The notes: generated by a model from the sequence alone, not told the origin. Positions 25,001 to 35,280 are shown, numbered from the stretch's first letter. The stretch is 64,000 bases of DNA from Owenia fusiformis (GCA_903813345.2 CAIIXF020000009.1:14212347-14276346), one strand, 5' to 3'. Numbers and translations are program-made.

Positions 25001-28000
25001 TTCACTGAATCAAATTAATAAAAGTTGTTCTCAGTTTCTTTAATCTGACTTATTCACAGTAATATATACTTCCTCCCTATTTTAGGTAAACACTATGTGT
25101 ATCTTGGAGACAAGTCATCTTCAGCTAAACTGCATCGTGACCTTGGGGAAGAGATCTTCATGGCACCCATTACAGCTTTTACAACTAGTAAACTTACTCC
25201 TGAGGAATGGGCAGAGAAACATACAATAACAGTAAGCATTGTTATTTTTCAATATGAAATACCTGTGCATTTCTGTATTGGTATGGGAGTGAGGGAATAT
25301 TATGTGACAATTGAAAAGGACTAAAGGAAATTATGATGTGTAACATAGGTCCATGCATTTGTGTAACTTAACACCTGTCTATGCACAACTGTAACCCCAC
25401 TCCATGTAACATTGTGCCAACTTTTTTTTAATGCCAAGAGTTTCCAATTGCCTATAATAATGCCTGAATTTATTTCGCAATACTTTTTAAAAAGTGGACC
25501 TCTCATTTATAGATTCTAATGAATTGAACATGTTTGCAGCTTAAAACCTTGTTAACTTCCATATTTGATCAGAGACTGCCATCCCAAGACTGCCACTTAT
25601 TGTCATTGACTACTGTAACATCATGTACTACCATCTCTTTGTTATATGCACTAGTGTAACATTAATCCAGGCAAAAATGTAACAACAATTAAAATACAAC
25701 TATAACAGATGTCTAATCTGCACAAAATAGTTTGTCTTATTTACTACATGATTGTATGATGTATTTGCCAGTGGTCAGGTGTAAGGTCTGCCCTGCCCTC
25801 CAATGTACATCTGCTGACCCTAGAACAGTGGAATGACAAGGCCCTTCTGAGACTGGAGAACTTCTATGAAAAGACTGAGGCAGAAGGCTCAGGGGAGAAA
25901 GAGGTCCAGATTCAGGTAAGCTTTTCTCATGAATAATATTATCCACTTGGAAAATGAGATGATACCTTTGCGAAGATTTGAACTGTTTCAAGATACTGTT
26001 TTGATTCTCAAAATGCAAAGAGAGGCTATTTATTTTTGTTTTTTTTTTATTTCAGGATCTATTTGCTCCATTTAGGATCACTAGTATGGTTGAGTTGAAC
26101 CTCGGTGGCAACCAACCTCTGAGCCAGGCCAGCAAATTACAATGGGAGACAGAGGATGGGCAACAGGGAGGTGAGGACATCTTCTTTATACATCGCTATT
26201 TCTGTACATTTACCAGGTTGTTCAATAAGTTTGCAAAAAATATTAAAACCCTTTGAAATGAGAGCATTTTTCCAGAAACTTATTGAATGACCAGGTATAT
26301 ATAAATGTACAACTTGGATGAGGATAGGAGGAAATCAAAAAGATGCAAAAGTGAAAAGTCAGTTCAAAAGTCAGGAATCAGTGCAAAAGTGAACACACTG
26401 CAAAAGCTAGAAATCAGTGCAAAAGGGAAAAGTCAGTGCAAAAGTGAAAAGTCAGAGTAACAGTAAGAAAACAGTTCAAAAGTGAAAGTTTTTGCAAAAG
26501 TTTGAAGTGTGTATTAAAGTTAGAAGTCAGTGCAAAAGTTAGAAGTCAGTGCAAAAATGAAAAGTCAGTGCAAATGTGAAAAGTCAGTGCAAATGTGAAA
26601 AGTCAGTGCAATAGTGAAAAGTCAGTGCAAAAGTGAAAAGTCAGTGCAAAAGTGAAAAGTCAGTGCAAAAGTTTGAAGTCAGTGCAAAAGTTTGAAGTCA
26701 GTGCAAATGTGAAAAGTCAGTTCAAAAGTGAAAAGTCAGTGCAGTGCAAGAGTGAAAAGTCAGTGCAAAAGTGAAAAGTCAGTGCAATTGACAGTGAACT
26801 TTCACATGAATATTAAAAGTGATATAATCAGCTAGAGTACAGAAGTTTATCTTAGAAAATCCAAATAAACAAACAAATAAAACAACAAACACATAAAAAA
26901 TGGAAATACGTTTTTAATGGTACACAAACATTTCAATACCCTGCGTGCAGAGTCTAGTTAAACTACACTCTGCCTAGTAGAGACCATATTACAGTTAAGT
27001 AGCCCCGCCCCCAGGACGGGTACCGGTGACAGTTTGGGTAGTAAATCACTTCTGACCTACGTGCTGACCTTTCTTCCACCAATCAGCGAGCTTGAAGAAA
27101 CATACGCCAAATGCGTTCTAATTAAATATGCGTATGTCATTGGTCAATCCCGGGCTCAACGATGACGTCAGAAGGAATGCCCATATATAGAACGTCGGTC
27201 AAATTTGGCCGACGAACACTGATTGGCGCGGTGAGTTCACAGGTTTATTTTAGTTTGAAAGAGTGAAGACGAAGCTTTCTTTTAAGAAGTGAAGTCAAAC
27301 GAATGCAAAGGGTAACATTTCAAACATTTTACATTATTATTAAAGTTCTTATTTGACAAATAGATGTCACTAATGCTCTAGCATGTCCATATTCAAGTCA
27401 TTAGGAAATTGAATTTATCAGTGTCCGACATTATTCAGAAAACTGAAATGATTTCTCTCACTCACTGACTTGATAAAATCTGTATTTTTACTACACCAGG
27501 AATGATAGCACTGGGGCCAATCATTCATAGGTTTTTCTTTCAAGACTTCCACTGCCACGGGGCATGAGACAAAAAGAAGAAATCTTCATGCCCAATGACA
27601 ACATATTCTAATTCTGAATTATGATGTGAAAATTTATAAAAGCTGAATACATCAGAATTATTGTCATGGCAACTGTTTATTTACTTTCATTTATTATGTC
27701 ACCACCAAAAAGTGGTGACATATTGTTATGGTCTACGTTTATTTGTGATGGCAGTTGGTGATCGGCGGGTGGTGGTTGGCATCTGTAACAAATTCTTAAA
27801 ACGTCCAATAACTTAACAAATACTGTTTAGACTGACTTCAGTTTTTTTCAAAATCTTCTATAAGTTTTCAGAAGTTCAAATCTGACTTTATATTTAAGAT
27901 TTGACCTTCAGTGACCTTTTCAAGGTCAAAAAAGGTCATAAAGGTCTTTTTTCAACTTGTTTCAAATTGACCATATTTATTTTTCAAAATCATCTACAAG

Positions 28001-31000
28001 GTATCAGAAGTTCAAATCTGACTTAAGATTTGACCTTCATTGACCTTCTCAAGGTCAAAAAGGTATTTTTTCAACTTGCTTCAAATTGACCAATTCTTTT
28101 TCAAAATCATCTAGAAGTTCTCAAAAGTTAAAATCCGCTTATAGATTTGACCTTCAATGATATTCTCAAGGTCAAAAAGATATCTGATTATCAATGACCT
28201 TCTCAAAGTCAAAAACGTATTTTTTTCAACTTGCTTCAAATTGACCAATTGTTTTTCAAAATCTTCTACAAGTTTTCAGAAGTTCAAATCTGACTTTAGA
28301 GTTGAGATTTCCCCTTCAATGACCTTCTCAGGGTCAAAAGGTCTTTTTTCAACTTGCTTCAAATTGACCAATTTTTTTTCAAAATCATCTACACGGCCTC
28401 AGGAATTCAAATATCTGACTTAAGATTGAACTTATAATATTGTGAGCAACTAGGTGGAGACATTTTGTCATGTTATTGCCTTGTATTTATTTTTGATATT
28501 ATTTCAATGATGTCAACATTGATTTACATATGAGTACATTCACAGGTTTTCTAAAGAGGCTATGAACCAATTTTAGAATTAAGAACCAATTGTAGAATTA
28601 AGAACTTGGTTTCCATGTTACCATTTTCCCCCAAAACCAAGTCTCTGCACTATTAAGTAAGTTTTTCTGATGACATTAAAATATAACTCAAATAAAATTG
28701 TCTATATTTTGATATTGTATGTCCCACACCACTCCATATCAGTAATAATAGGCTAGTATATGATATTTCACTTTTTATCACTCCATATCTTGTTTCTATT
28801 TCTTGTTATTCTTGATTGTGTAAAATCTGAGACTAACATAAATAACATTTATGTTAGTCTCAGGTAAAATTGATAAATTAAAAGTGTACTGCCTGCCATA
28901 TGGTGACAAAATATGGAGAATAATATCTTAATCACTGCTTATTAATTATTGTCAATGAATTTTGATATAATGGTGCAAGTCTGTAAGCTATGTCACTGAT
29001 AAATGGAATGTATTTTATTGCCTTGATGGTTTAATTAATACATATTGAAGTACAAGATAAGTCAATATAAAAATGTTTTTTATACATAACAGTATTATAC
29101 TGAGCTTTGCTATGAACTTCTATTTGGAGATTTTTTAAAGTTTTATTATTTAAGTATCTCTAAAAACCTCTGTTTATGACCAAAGTAAAGAGTCACTCTT
29201 AGTCTTCTTCCCTTTGCAATAGTTGTAGGTGGATGGGCTTCATTGGTCAAGTAGTTGTGCTCCTGTTTGCCAGGTGGTTGGAGAGATTTGAGGAAGAGAA
29301 AATCAATATCAATCAATCTTATAGCAACAAATTAGAGCATAGGAAGTACATTCTATTCTATTGTATGTCTTCCTCTGTGCTCCCTGTTGTTTGATCTCTG
29401 TACAAAAATTAAATATTTTGTGACACCAGTCACTAGAAATTGACTAGAAGCAAATACAAATAATCTTGATTTTTATCTTTATATATTAAAAATTTACTAT
29501 CAGCACCACTTATTTTATTTATGGCAAGAAATGGTACACATTTCTGAGCAAACAAATTTTTGTCTTATTCAGTTTGTTTTCCTTGTATCCCTGTACAATT
29601 CTACCAGGATGTAAAATAGTGTTTACTTTTTATGGCCTAATCAATTATATTTGGAATTTTGCTTCATCTTAACATGCCATCTTCTTTTCTGTAATGTAAA
29701 TGTACGCTTGTTATTTTTTAGTCACATGTAGGACATGAACTTATCAGAGAGTGAGGAATATGACAATACATAAATGATTGTGATTTGCCTCTTTTATTTA
29801 AGTTTTTCCTCAATCAGTCAATGAATTTTACGGCAGCCTTGCATAAAAAAGAATATCTTTCCCTGGCCCGACATTGACATTTTCACAACATCTTTCATCT
29901 CTCTACCTCTAAAGCAGTGAAGTAATTAACCTAGACATTTATTTTGCTCTCAAATATTTGGAAATATGGTCTGTGCCATGGTGGCATTCAAAAAGATGTT
30001 TATTACTATATATATTGACCACAGAGTATAATAAAAAGCAATTTTCAAATAAAATTCTAAATTAATTTTTAATTAATTAATAACACAAAGGATACCATAA
30101 ATAAATTATTATATTGGAAGAAAATTGCTAGTTATTTCTGTGAAATTACTTCTGTAGCACTTAGTTGGACTGACATGTTCAGTACAATGTACTATAAAAG
30201 CAGCCTTGGTTGCCTCTTGTTTTCCTTTTGCTACATTTTTAGCTGCTAGCAAAATGGCCACTTTCATTTACACAGGCTTAGTCTTAGGGTATCATTAATT
30301 TCTTAAACATTCCCTAAATGTCTTTGAAATAGTGAATGATTTTAAAATGAGCAGATATTTTAAGTTAAATGCATGCTGGAGTCAAAACATTGACCACCTT
30401 CTTCTTTTATTAACGGACAATGTGTCAGATATATTATTAATATTTCATTGCAATTATAGCCATTTGGAAATGTGTTTTAGTTACTTTCTGAAATTTATTG
30501 TGAAGGATATTTGAAACACATTTTGTTGAGACATATATATTCTGGTGCTCATGGGTACAAATTATGAATTTAGAGGTAATAAAATCATTCAGATCCAGAA
30601 AATATGGTCAACTTATAAATTGTAGAAGTATCTTCACCTTTCATTTCTCTGTTGCCATGGTAAATCAACGAATGTGTTATTTTATATGAACTTATGAAAC
30701 AATTTTGAATTATTTCCATCTACAAAATAATTAATGTAAATCCAAGAAAAACAACAATTTGAGAGCAAAACATTAGGAACTATTCATATAAACCACTCAT
30801 AAATATATAAATTAGATCAATATCCAGATTTCTAGAAAATATTTTTGATTTTGTTTCATATTATACATGTTCATGATGATTCAATTAGTTTTAAAACATT
30901 TGCTCAATTGGCTGGGTACAAAATGAGTGATAGTATAAACTAAGAATGAATGTTTTTATATGCCATGCTGTGATATTCAAATGTTTTCACCACCATACAA

Positions 31001-34000
31001 TTCTTTGATTCAATAAACTGGCAATGAGCAAAATAGCAGAAAATTATTATTGGTTTATTACATCTCCCTTTAAAGTAGTGTTTCTGAAGATTTTCTACTA
31101 CTTTTAATAAGTAACAATGTTGGTAGATACGTGTATATGTTATTTTGATTAACCTTTTGATAAATATTTTAATCAACAGTTTGTTTGCATGTAGGATATA
31201 AAAATCAAATCAATCTGTTATTTTTCCCAATAATATCTTAATGTTTTAACAAGGGAAGCGCAAGTCCAAGTGGTCAAAAGATAAGATGAAAAGAACATAT
31301 TAAGAAAAATTCCCACAAGAAAAAATACAATTTTGATTTGTGAAATTACGCATGTCCAATGATATTTCTAAATTGATGATTTCAACTTGGTTATGCTCAA
31401 GGGTGGCAATTCCTAGATTAAACAAAGTGAAACAGCATTACACATTGACTGAAATAAAATTTGGGCTTGAAAGGATATTAAAGCAAACATATTTGATATT
31501 TTGTATTTTAAAAGACTGTCTTTATTAACTATAAAGTAGTAATTAAGCTTTCCTAAACTAAGTGGGGTAATCACCCGTCAATGGAGTGCACACATCTCTA
31601 GGCTGATATTAAAGGAAACCCGAGACACCTTTAACAAAAGATCAACTTTTTACTGGCCTGTATTCAATCACATAAAAGACCTCTTACTATGTATTTTTCC
31701 TGGCCTTTGTAAAGTAATATCTATTTAACGAGGCACTGTGGCCGGAGGGTGGAACTTGGATGCACAAAAGAAGCACGCTAGTTGATGTGAGGCCCCAAGC
31801 AAATATCCAGCTTGTTTAGATGAAATAGCCATATGCGGAAACTCTTTTAGGTCCATTGCTTTATTTGTCAGCTGAAGTTTTATTATGCAAGCATTAAGAA
31901 TTAACTTTCCCCTGTTATTTTGACAATTAAGAATAAACCCTCCTTGAGGACTTAATCTGTTTTTGGGGAACTGCTTCGGTAATTGTGTGGAATTAGTCAA
32001 ATGATACCTGCACAATAAGTTGATGATTTTGGGGGAACAGTCAGTATTCTGATGCAGTAGATTTAATGAAGACATTGAATGATCAGAACCCTATTTTCTA
32101 TCTCCTCTTACAAGCGATATGCATATTGCATTATAATGATGGTTATGAATAACTAAAGGTCTTAGAATTATATTAATTAATATGTTGACTCTCTGCATTC
32201 CTGCTTAACTTCTTTGAATTCAGCATGTTGTATTGCTTATATCCAGTCCTCTGTTTCTTACCCTTTGTGAAAGGTTTAACTTCACACCTCTTCAGGAGAA
32301 CTTTGTCTTTTATATTTGAATAACTTCAAATCCTTTTGGTCTGGTCTTTCCAATCAAAACTTTAAAATATGTACATTCATTAATCTCAACACAGTAATCT
32401 ACCTATTCTTAGCTGACATATTATCCATACTTGATTTAATGATCTTATCAGTAATTTCATTTCATCTTTTATCTGTGATTTCATTCATTTATTGCAGAGT
32501 GTGGCACTTAAATTCCAGTCCCTTGGTCTCAGGGTATTCTATATCACTCCCTAAGAGGAATTCTTGGGAGTTCTATGAAGATATTATATTAAAGGTTTAC
32601 TTTGAGGTGTTATTTGTTCAGATAAAGCCAGGTGTAGTCTTACATGAATCATATCATATTTCCATGTTGGGACACTGCAGATGCGACAAGGAGGAGAATT
32701 GTTCTCTTTAAACAATCTTCAATTCACTTCTGTCAACAATGCAGTAAAGTATTAAATTTCCTCAATTTTTGAACTTCATTCAATGTTAATGTTTTTAGAT
32801 CTTATATCTAGTTCAAGTTGAAAGTGTAAACTATTAGGTTATTGAGGGGTATAGCAGATTAAATGCTTATTATCGTTTTTCATTTCTATAGATTTCAGTT
32901 ACATATGTTATTATTATTTTCAAAAGAGTTTCTCTTCGTTGGAGGTCAAGATTCTTTTTTTTAATTTCAAGCTAAGCAGCATTACAAAATGATGTAGACA
33001 TACAAAGACAAGGTTGACAAGGTTGTTGTACTTGTTAATGTAACAATACCTTGCGTGAAAAGCACAATACAAATTAAATATTTTACATTATCAGTTAGAT
33101 TAGATAGTTTGTCCTGCATATTATATAAATTATTTGGAACGTATTTCAAGACCCTCCTGAAAGATTACAGAAGGACAAATATAGATGGATCGAAATAAAT
33201 GTCATATTTTGTCATAACTTTTCATCTTTCTTTAATTTTACATCGAGTTGATAGTCTTGAACTAGAGTTCTTTTAAAACCTACTAAAAGTGGTGGTATGC
33301 CTTTACATTTACATAGAAAAATTTACCTTTTATATATGGAGAAAATTGTATTTAATAGGATTGATGTTTCATTCATAACTTATTTGTACCCTGCATGTAG
33401 AGTCTAGATATAAACTACACTACGATCAGTGCCCATGACAGCCAGGGTCATAAATCATTTCAAACCTACCATACTGACCTTTTCTTAACCAATCAGCAAA
33501 CTGGAAGGAATACTTGCTAAATGCATGCTCATTCACTATGCGATGACCTCAAAGGAAATGACCATATATAGAAAATCGTCTGTATTTTGATGACATACTC
33601 TTAATGGCTCAGTGAGTTCAGAGATTTATTGTTAACTGAAAGAGTGAAGATGAAGTTATCTTTTAAGAAGCGAAGTTGAATGAATGCAACGGGTAAAGAG
33701 GATAAGAATAAGAGAATAAATTCAAAAAGAAAATTTAAAAACTCAAGAATCAACAAAGATCATTCAAGTATGTTCCCTAGCAGAACCCTGTTGTGTTTAA
33801 ATGCAAAATGTATTAAAATGGAGCATCAGAATGCTCAACAAAACTTAGCCACTAATTGATGAAATACTTACAAATGTCTTATATCATGTACAACAGTGTA
33901 GTTTCTTTGAATTATGAATAGATATAAGTGCTATGTATTAAGCAATGTATTAACATCCAAATATCATGTAGTTTCGCTAAATTAGAGTAAACATCAATGA

Positions 34001-34244
34001 AATAACTACCCTTTGCATTCGTTTGACTTCACTTCTTAAAAGAGAGCTTCTTCTTCGTAGTTTAACTAGACTCTGCACGCAGGGTATGAAATAAAATGTT
34101 ATGGCTTTATAATTGACTTTCCTCTTTGGTGTATTTTCAGATGTGGCTAATGAAATCAACGACTTTGAACATCATGCACCATTCTCTGTGAAACTCACTC
34201 CTATGCAGATCCGAACATTTGAAGTGACTTTGTCTTACACATAG
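13049..34244 (+). CDS. MAN2B1: Lysosomal alpha-mannosidase (GH38), 3' part, multi-exon
   Basis: Glycoside hydrolase family 38 enzyme that removes alpha-linked mannose from N-glycan fragments in the lysosome. Visible exons: 13049-13242, 13401-13509, 13865-13971 or 15191-15288, 16286-16357, 16666-16782 or 17115-17231, 18793-18987 or 19031-19225, 19514-19586, 19984-20219, 20634-20753, 21085-21214, 21531-21595, 21739-21853, 22178-22284, 22815-22933, 23295-23396, 24068-24155, 24559-24651, 24872-24962, 25086-25231, 25772-25915, 26056-26170, 34141-34244. All junctions are AG/GT with matching phase. One isoform gives 876 residues to the TAG stop. Family marks include [10 protein letters not shown] (catalytic nucleophile and zinc-ligand Asp), GSDFQY (acid/base Asp), [15 protein letters not shown] (zinc-binding His), [19 protein letters not shown] and NDRSQGG. 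The signal peptide and first zinc motif lie upstream. MAN2B1 is preferred over Golgi mannosidase II because of closer segment-by-segment similarity. Confidence 0.95.
13865..13971 (+). CDS. MAN2B1: Alpha-mannosidase alternative exon 3a (divergent copy)
   Basis: This 107-nt exon has acceptor TTTAG and donor GTGAGA. It enters in phase 1 and leaves in phase 0, exactly like exon 3b at 15191-15288. It encodes [19 protein letters not shown] followed by a segment ending TNDPIM, the same protein segment as 3b. It lacks both cysteines of the canonical FCWD...C segment, with FGWNFGVW in their place. Because only one copy of this segment fits the fold, 3a and 3b should be used alternatively. Splicing itself is inferred. 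Confidence 0.85.
14863..14965. mobile_element. MITE with 7-bp target duplication CTAATGG
   Basis: A 103-bp element lies between two copies of CTAATGG (14856-14862 and 14966-14972). Its arms are long inverted repeats: TTAGCCTTGCCCAAGTCGGT on the left and, complemented, TAGCCTTGCTCAAGTCGG on the right, continuing through TTTACTTATC. A related copy lies at about 47703-47811. It is non-coding and lies between exons 3a and 3b of the mannosidase. Confidence 0.75.
15191..15288 (+). CDS. MAN2B1: Alpha-mannosidase alternative exon 3b (canonical copy)
   Basis: This 98-nt exon has acceptor TTGTAG and donor GTAGGT, with the same phases as 3a. It encodes [18 protein letters not shown] then [13 protein letters not shown]. 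It retains the two cysteines that match the CWD..C pair, known as a disulphide in mammalian MAN2B1. It is the copy closer to the family consensus and probably ancestral. Confidence 0.9.
15510..15530 (+). CDS. Candidate 21-nt microexon or decayed third exon-3 copy
   Basis: Between TTTTAG and GTATGT lies a 21-nt segment in phase 0 encoding TRDDPFM. This resembles the ends of exons 3a (TNDPIM) and 3b (GDDPVM). It could be inserted after either without breaking the frame. The sequence before it shows no remaining LFTG-type coding, so it may be only the 3' remnant of a third exon copy. Use in mRNA is unproven. Confidence 0.35.
15906..16066. mobile_element. Dispersed repeat, TGTCACCACCA family, copy 1
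   Basis: It begins TGTCACCACCACAAATAGTG, then ACATATTGTTAGTCTCCAAC and a run of short G/T-rich TTGGTGTTTGGC-like repeats. It ends near CAATGCCTTGTTTC. The same start is found at 27703 and, diverged, at 62825. It is a non-coding dispersed repeat within a mannosidase intron. The right boundary is approximate. Confidence 0.55.
16666..16782 (+). CDS. MAN2B1: Alpha-mannosidase alternative exon 5a (divergent copy)
   Basis: This 117-nt exon is phase 0 at both ends, with acceptor TTTAG and donor GTAAGT. It encodes a 39-residue segment with [15 protein letters not shown], the counterpart of the family's GSDF.Y motif that carries the general acid/base Asp. That Asp is kept. Twenty of 39 residues are identical to exon 5b by eye. 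Its C-terminal part ([10 protein letters not shown]) differs most from the family. Confidence 0.9.
17115..17231 (+). CDS. MAN2B1: Alpha-mannosidase alternative exon 5b (canonical copy)
   Basis: This 117-nt exon is phase 0 at both ends, with acceptor TTATAG and donor GTTGGA. It encodes [18 protein letters not shown] and [10 protein letters not shown], very close to the family consensus around the acid/base Asp. It is the same length as exon 5a, 332 bp upstream. The donor GTTGGA is weaker than that of 5a. Confidence 0.92.
18793..18987 (+). CDS. MAN2B1: Alpha-mannosidase alternative exon 6a (divergent copy)
   Basis: This 195-nt, phase-0 exon has acceptor TTTCAG and donor GTGAGT. It encodes [16 protein letters not shown], the DDFFPY active-site motif and [10 protein letters not shown]. 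By eye, 45 of 65 residues match exon 6b. The conserved Trp of the family's FWTGYF motif is Leu here, and the six residues after DDFFPY differ from 6b. It ends 43 nt before exon 6b. Confidence 0.92.
18988..19030 (+). other. MAN2B1: 43-nt spacer between exons 6a and 6b
   Basis: The spacer starts GTGAGTGTAC and ends CATTCTTTCAG, so it has a usable donor and acceptor but is only 43 nt long. In most animals this is below the length at which a donor and branch point can assemble together. That would physically prevent joining 6a to 6b and enforce a choice of one. The steric reading is inference. Confidence 0.7.
19031..19225 (+). CDS. MAN2B1: Alpha-mannosidase alternative exon 6b (canonical copy)
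   Basis: This 195-nt, phase-0 exon has acceptor TTTCAG and donor GTATTT. It encodes [20 protein letters not shown], then [18 protein letters not shown]. It keeps the aromatic Trp that in GH38 structures lines the active site. Length and phase are identical to exon 6a. The 43-nt gap from 6a is too short for ordinary splicing between the two. Confidence 0.93.
19728..19881. mobile_element. 154-bp MITE with TACAGTAAAACC ends
   Basis: The element begins TACAGTAAAACCCG and ends GCAGGTTTTACTGTA, giving terminal inverted repeats of about 12 bp. The interior has two further inverted blocks around GTGAACAC and GTGTTCAC. TA at both ends fits a Tc1/mariner-type TA target. It lies between mannosidase exons at 19586 and 19984. 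Confidence 0.65.
20549..20626. repeat. Inverted repeat (hairpin) in mannosidase intron
   Basis: CAATTACAGGGTGTCCACCA is followed about 30 bp later by ATAGTGGACACCCTCACATG and TAATTG, its near reverse complement, giving arms of about 24 bp. It may be a small MITE or a structured intronic element. No miRNA-like extended stem is evident. Confidence 0.6.
26341..26787. repeat. Tandem repeat of about 19 bp (GTCAGTGCAAAAGTGAAAA)
   Basis: About 23 imperfect copies of an 18-20-bp unit start 170 bp after the donor of the penultimate mannosidase exon. Units interchange AAAAGTGAAAA, AAATGTGAAAA and AAAAGTTTGAA. Confidence 0.9.
26937..27314 (+). mobile_element. TACCC-family DNA element, full copy A, with 9-bp target duplication
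   Basis: This 378-bp element begins TACCCTGCGTGCAGAG and ends GAATGCAAAGGGTA. It is flanked by a perfect 9-bp direct repeat ACATTTCAA (26928-26936 and 27315-27323). Inside, in order, are a GC box (CCCCGCCCC near 27003), a CCAAT box (ACCAATCAGC near 27077), ATTGGTCAAT, a CRE-like ATGACGTCAG near 27160, a TATA-like CCATATATAG near 27180 and TGATTGGCG. No protein is encoded. It is a non-autonomous DNA transposon that carries a promoter-like block. The 9-bp duplication fits a MULE-like element, but the superfamily is uncertain. Confidence 0.8.
27703..28478. mobile_element. Dispersed repeat, TGTCACCACCA family, copy 2, with internal tandem repeats
   Basis: It starts TGTCACCACCAAAAAGTGGT and ends near GGTGGAGACATTTTGTCATG. 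The interior holds about five copies of a unit of roughly 115 bp with TCAACTTGCTTCAAATTGAC, AAAATCATCTACAAG, CAGAAGTTCAAATCTGAC and TTGACCTTC.TGACCTTCTC. The same interior occurs within 59150-60090. It looks like a non-autonomous mobile element with a tandem core. Confidence 0.65.
28827..28863. repeat. Perfect 17-bp inverted repeat with 3-nt loop
   Basis: CTGAGACTAACATAAAT, loop AAC, then ATTTATGTTAGTCTCAG: a perfect stem of 17 bp. Pairing does not continue outside, so it is too short for an animal miRNA precursor. Confidence 0.85.
31560..32100. promoter_or_regulatory. Candidate regulatory element in the 8-kb last mannosidase intron
   Basis: This stretch is more sequence-complex than the AT-rich intron around it. 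It holds a cluster of motif-like words: TGTCAGCTGA (E-box CAGCTG), TTATGCAAGC (POU/C/EBP-like), TTGACAATTAAG (homeobox-like) and GGCCTTTGTAA (SOX-like). It has no splice-compatible coding that I recognise. Conservation cannot be tested here, so the call is a weak inference from texture. Confidence 0.25.
33387..33695 (+). mobile_element. TACCC-family DNA element, diverged copy B
   Basis: This 309-bp relative of the copy at 26937 begins TACCCTGCATGTAGAGTC and ends AACGGGTA. It lacks the GC-box part. It keeps ACCAATCAGC, a degenerate CRE, CCATATATAG and the AGAGTGAAGA...TTTTAAGAAG tail. No clear target duplication remains, so it is older. Confidence 0.75.
34007..34086 (-). mobile_element. TACCC-family DNA element, 80-bp internally deleted copy C
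   Basis: Both ends of the family are fused: TACCCTTTGCATTCGTTTG, then after an internal deletion TTTAACTAGACTCTGC and ACGCAGGGTA. It is inverted relative to copies A and B. Flanks TGAAATAAC (33998-34006) and TGAAATAAA (34087-34095) form a 9-bp duplication with one mismatch. It ends 54 bp before the acceptor of the last mannosidase exon. Confidence 0.8.
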
Positions 34245-34860
34245 GACCCCTTTGGACCACAGAGGACCTTATAGGACAACTTTGGACCACATAGGACCTC
34301 TGAAACACATCATTCAATATTTCCAAGTTTCTACTCGTAGGACTGCTTAGGACCCCGGACACTTATACATTCAATGTTGCCATGCACTTATACATTCAAT
34401 GTTACCATGCACTTATACATTCAATGTTGCCATGCACTTATACATTCAATGTTGCCATGCACTTATACATTCAATGTTACCATGCACTTATACATTCAAT
34501 GTTGCCATGCACTTATACATTCAATGTTGCCATGCACTTATACATTCAATGTTACCATGCACTTATACATTCAATGTTGCCATGCTGTTTGATGTTTGTT
34601 TTGTTTCTAATGTAATTTGAATTTAATGTTTAGCTTTATTAAATTACTTTCATAGTCAAAGACAGGGTTAATATTCTCTCATCCAAATATATTATAGATG
34701 CTTAAAAATAAGTGCAATTTTATATGCAATTTTAATGTAAAATGCAATACCAGCTTTAATTGTACATACACTGATCTCTATGCAGAAGCCATGTTTTGCT
34801 TGTCATGAAATAATATAATTAAATCAGTGATATAAGGCCAAAAATAAAATAGTCTTCGAT
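34245..34860 (+). other. MAN2B1: Probable 3' UTR of the mannosidase gene
   Basis: Sequence after the TAG stop. It begins with short repeats of TTGGACCACATAGGACC type, then a 25-bp tandem array. AATAAA near 34843 is a possible polyadenylation signal. Transcript ends are not determinable from sequence alone. Confidence 0.4.
34358..34585. repeat. 25-bp tandem repeat, 9 copies
   Basis: The unit is CATGCACTTATACATTCAAT then GTTGC or GTTAC. Nine near-identical copies lie about 110 bp after the mannosidase stop codon, probably within its 3' UTR. Because 25 is not a multiple of 3, all frames read the same three-phase peptide. These open frames are artefacts. Confidence 0.95.
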
Positions 34861-35280
34861 CAGAAGAAAATTCCAGAAAAAGAATTGATCAAGCCAGCCA
34901 TATATCTGAAAAAATGACCAAAATGAAATGAAAAAATCCATGGATACAATATACTGAGACAACAACACAACCATGTTAACATCATTTCAAACTCAAGTAA
35001 CAATGATGTTATCTCAGATAGAATAAGATATTGAACAATGTTTTTGCTAAAAAGACATTTAAAAACAATAGAGAAAAACTAACATTTTTCAAAAAGAAGC
35101 TCTGGCTGGTCTAGAATATGAAAGTCTTCAGAAAAATGTATTTCCTGGCCTTATATTAAAATCAATGAGAAATAAAAACAATTTCAGAAAATTTATTGAA
35201 CATGTATTGAATTAAACTATTGCATATATGTTAATATATAATATGTTTGTTTAATCATGAAATTGCATGTAATAAACTGA

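Larger units (their letters stand above)
26171..34140 (+). other. MAN2B1: Last intron of the mannosidase gene, 7.97 kb
   Basis: The other visible introns are 43 nt to about 1.56 kb, so this one is exceptional. It contains a 19-bp tandem array, three TACCC-family elements, a TGTCACCACCA-family element, a 17-bp perfect hairpin and the candidate regulatory stretch. No nested gene is recognised on either strand. The donor is GTGAGG and the acceptor TTTTCAG. Both joins are in phase: GG-G joined to AT gives Asp. Confidence 0.85.

Noticed and set aside
27000-27314. Genuine standalone gene promoter in the last mannosidase intron
   Set aside because: The GC, CCAAT, CRE and TATA-like block is bounded by TACCC ends and a 9-bp target duplication and recurs at 33387, so it belongs to a mobile element.
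28829-28863. microRNA hairpin
   Set aside because: The stem is only 17 bp with a 3-nt loop and no pairing outside, unlike an animal miRNA precursor.
31725-32075. 116-codon minus-strand frame as a nested gene
   Set aside because: No recognisable family, no splice partners and mixed composition. The region is better described as possible regulatory DNA.
34374-34620. Three overlapping 72-77-codon frames with MLPCTYTFN-like repeats
   Set aside because: All three frames give the same periodic peptide because the underlying repeat is 25 bp. They lie after the mannosidase stop and have no splice or family support.
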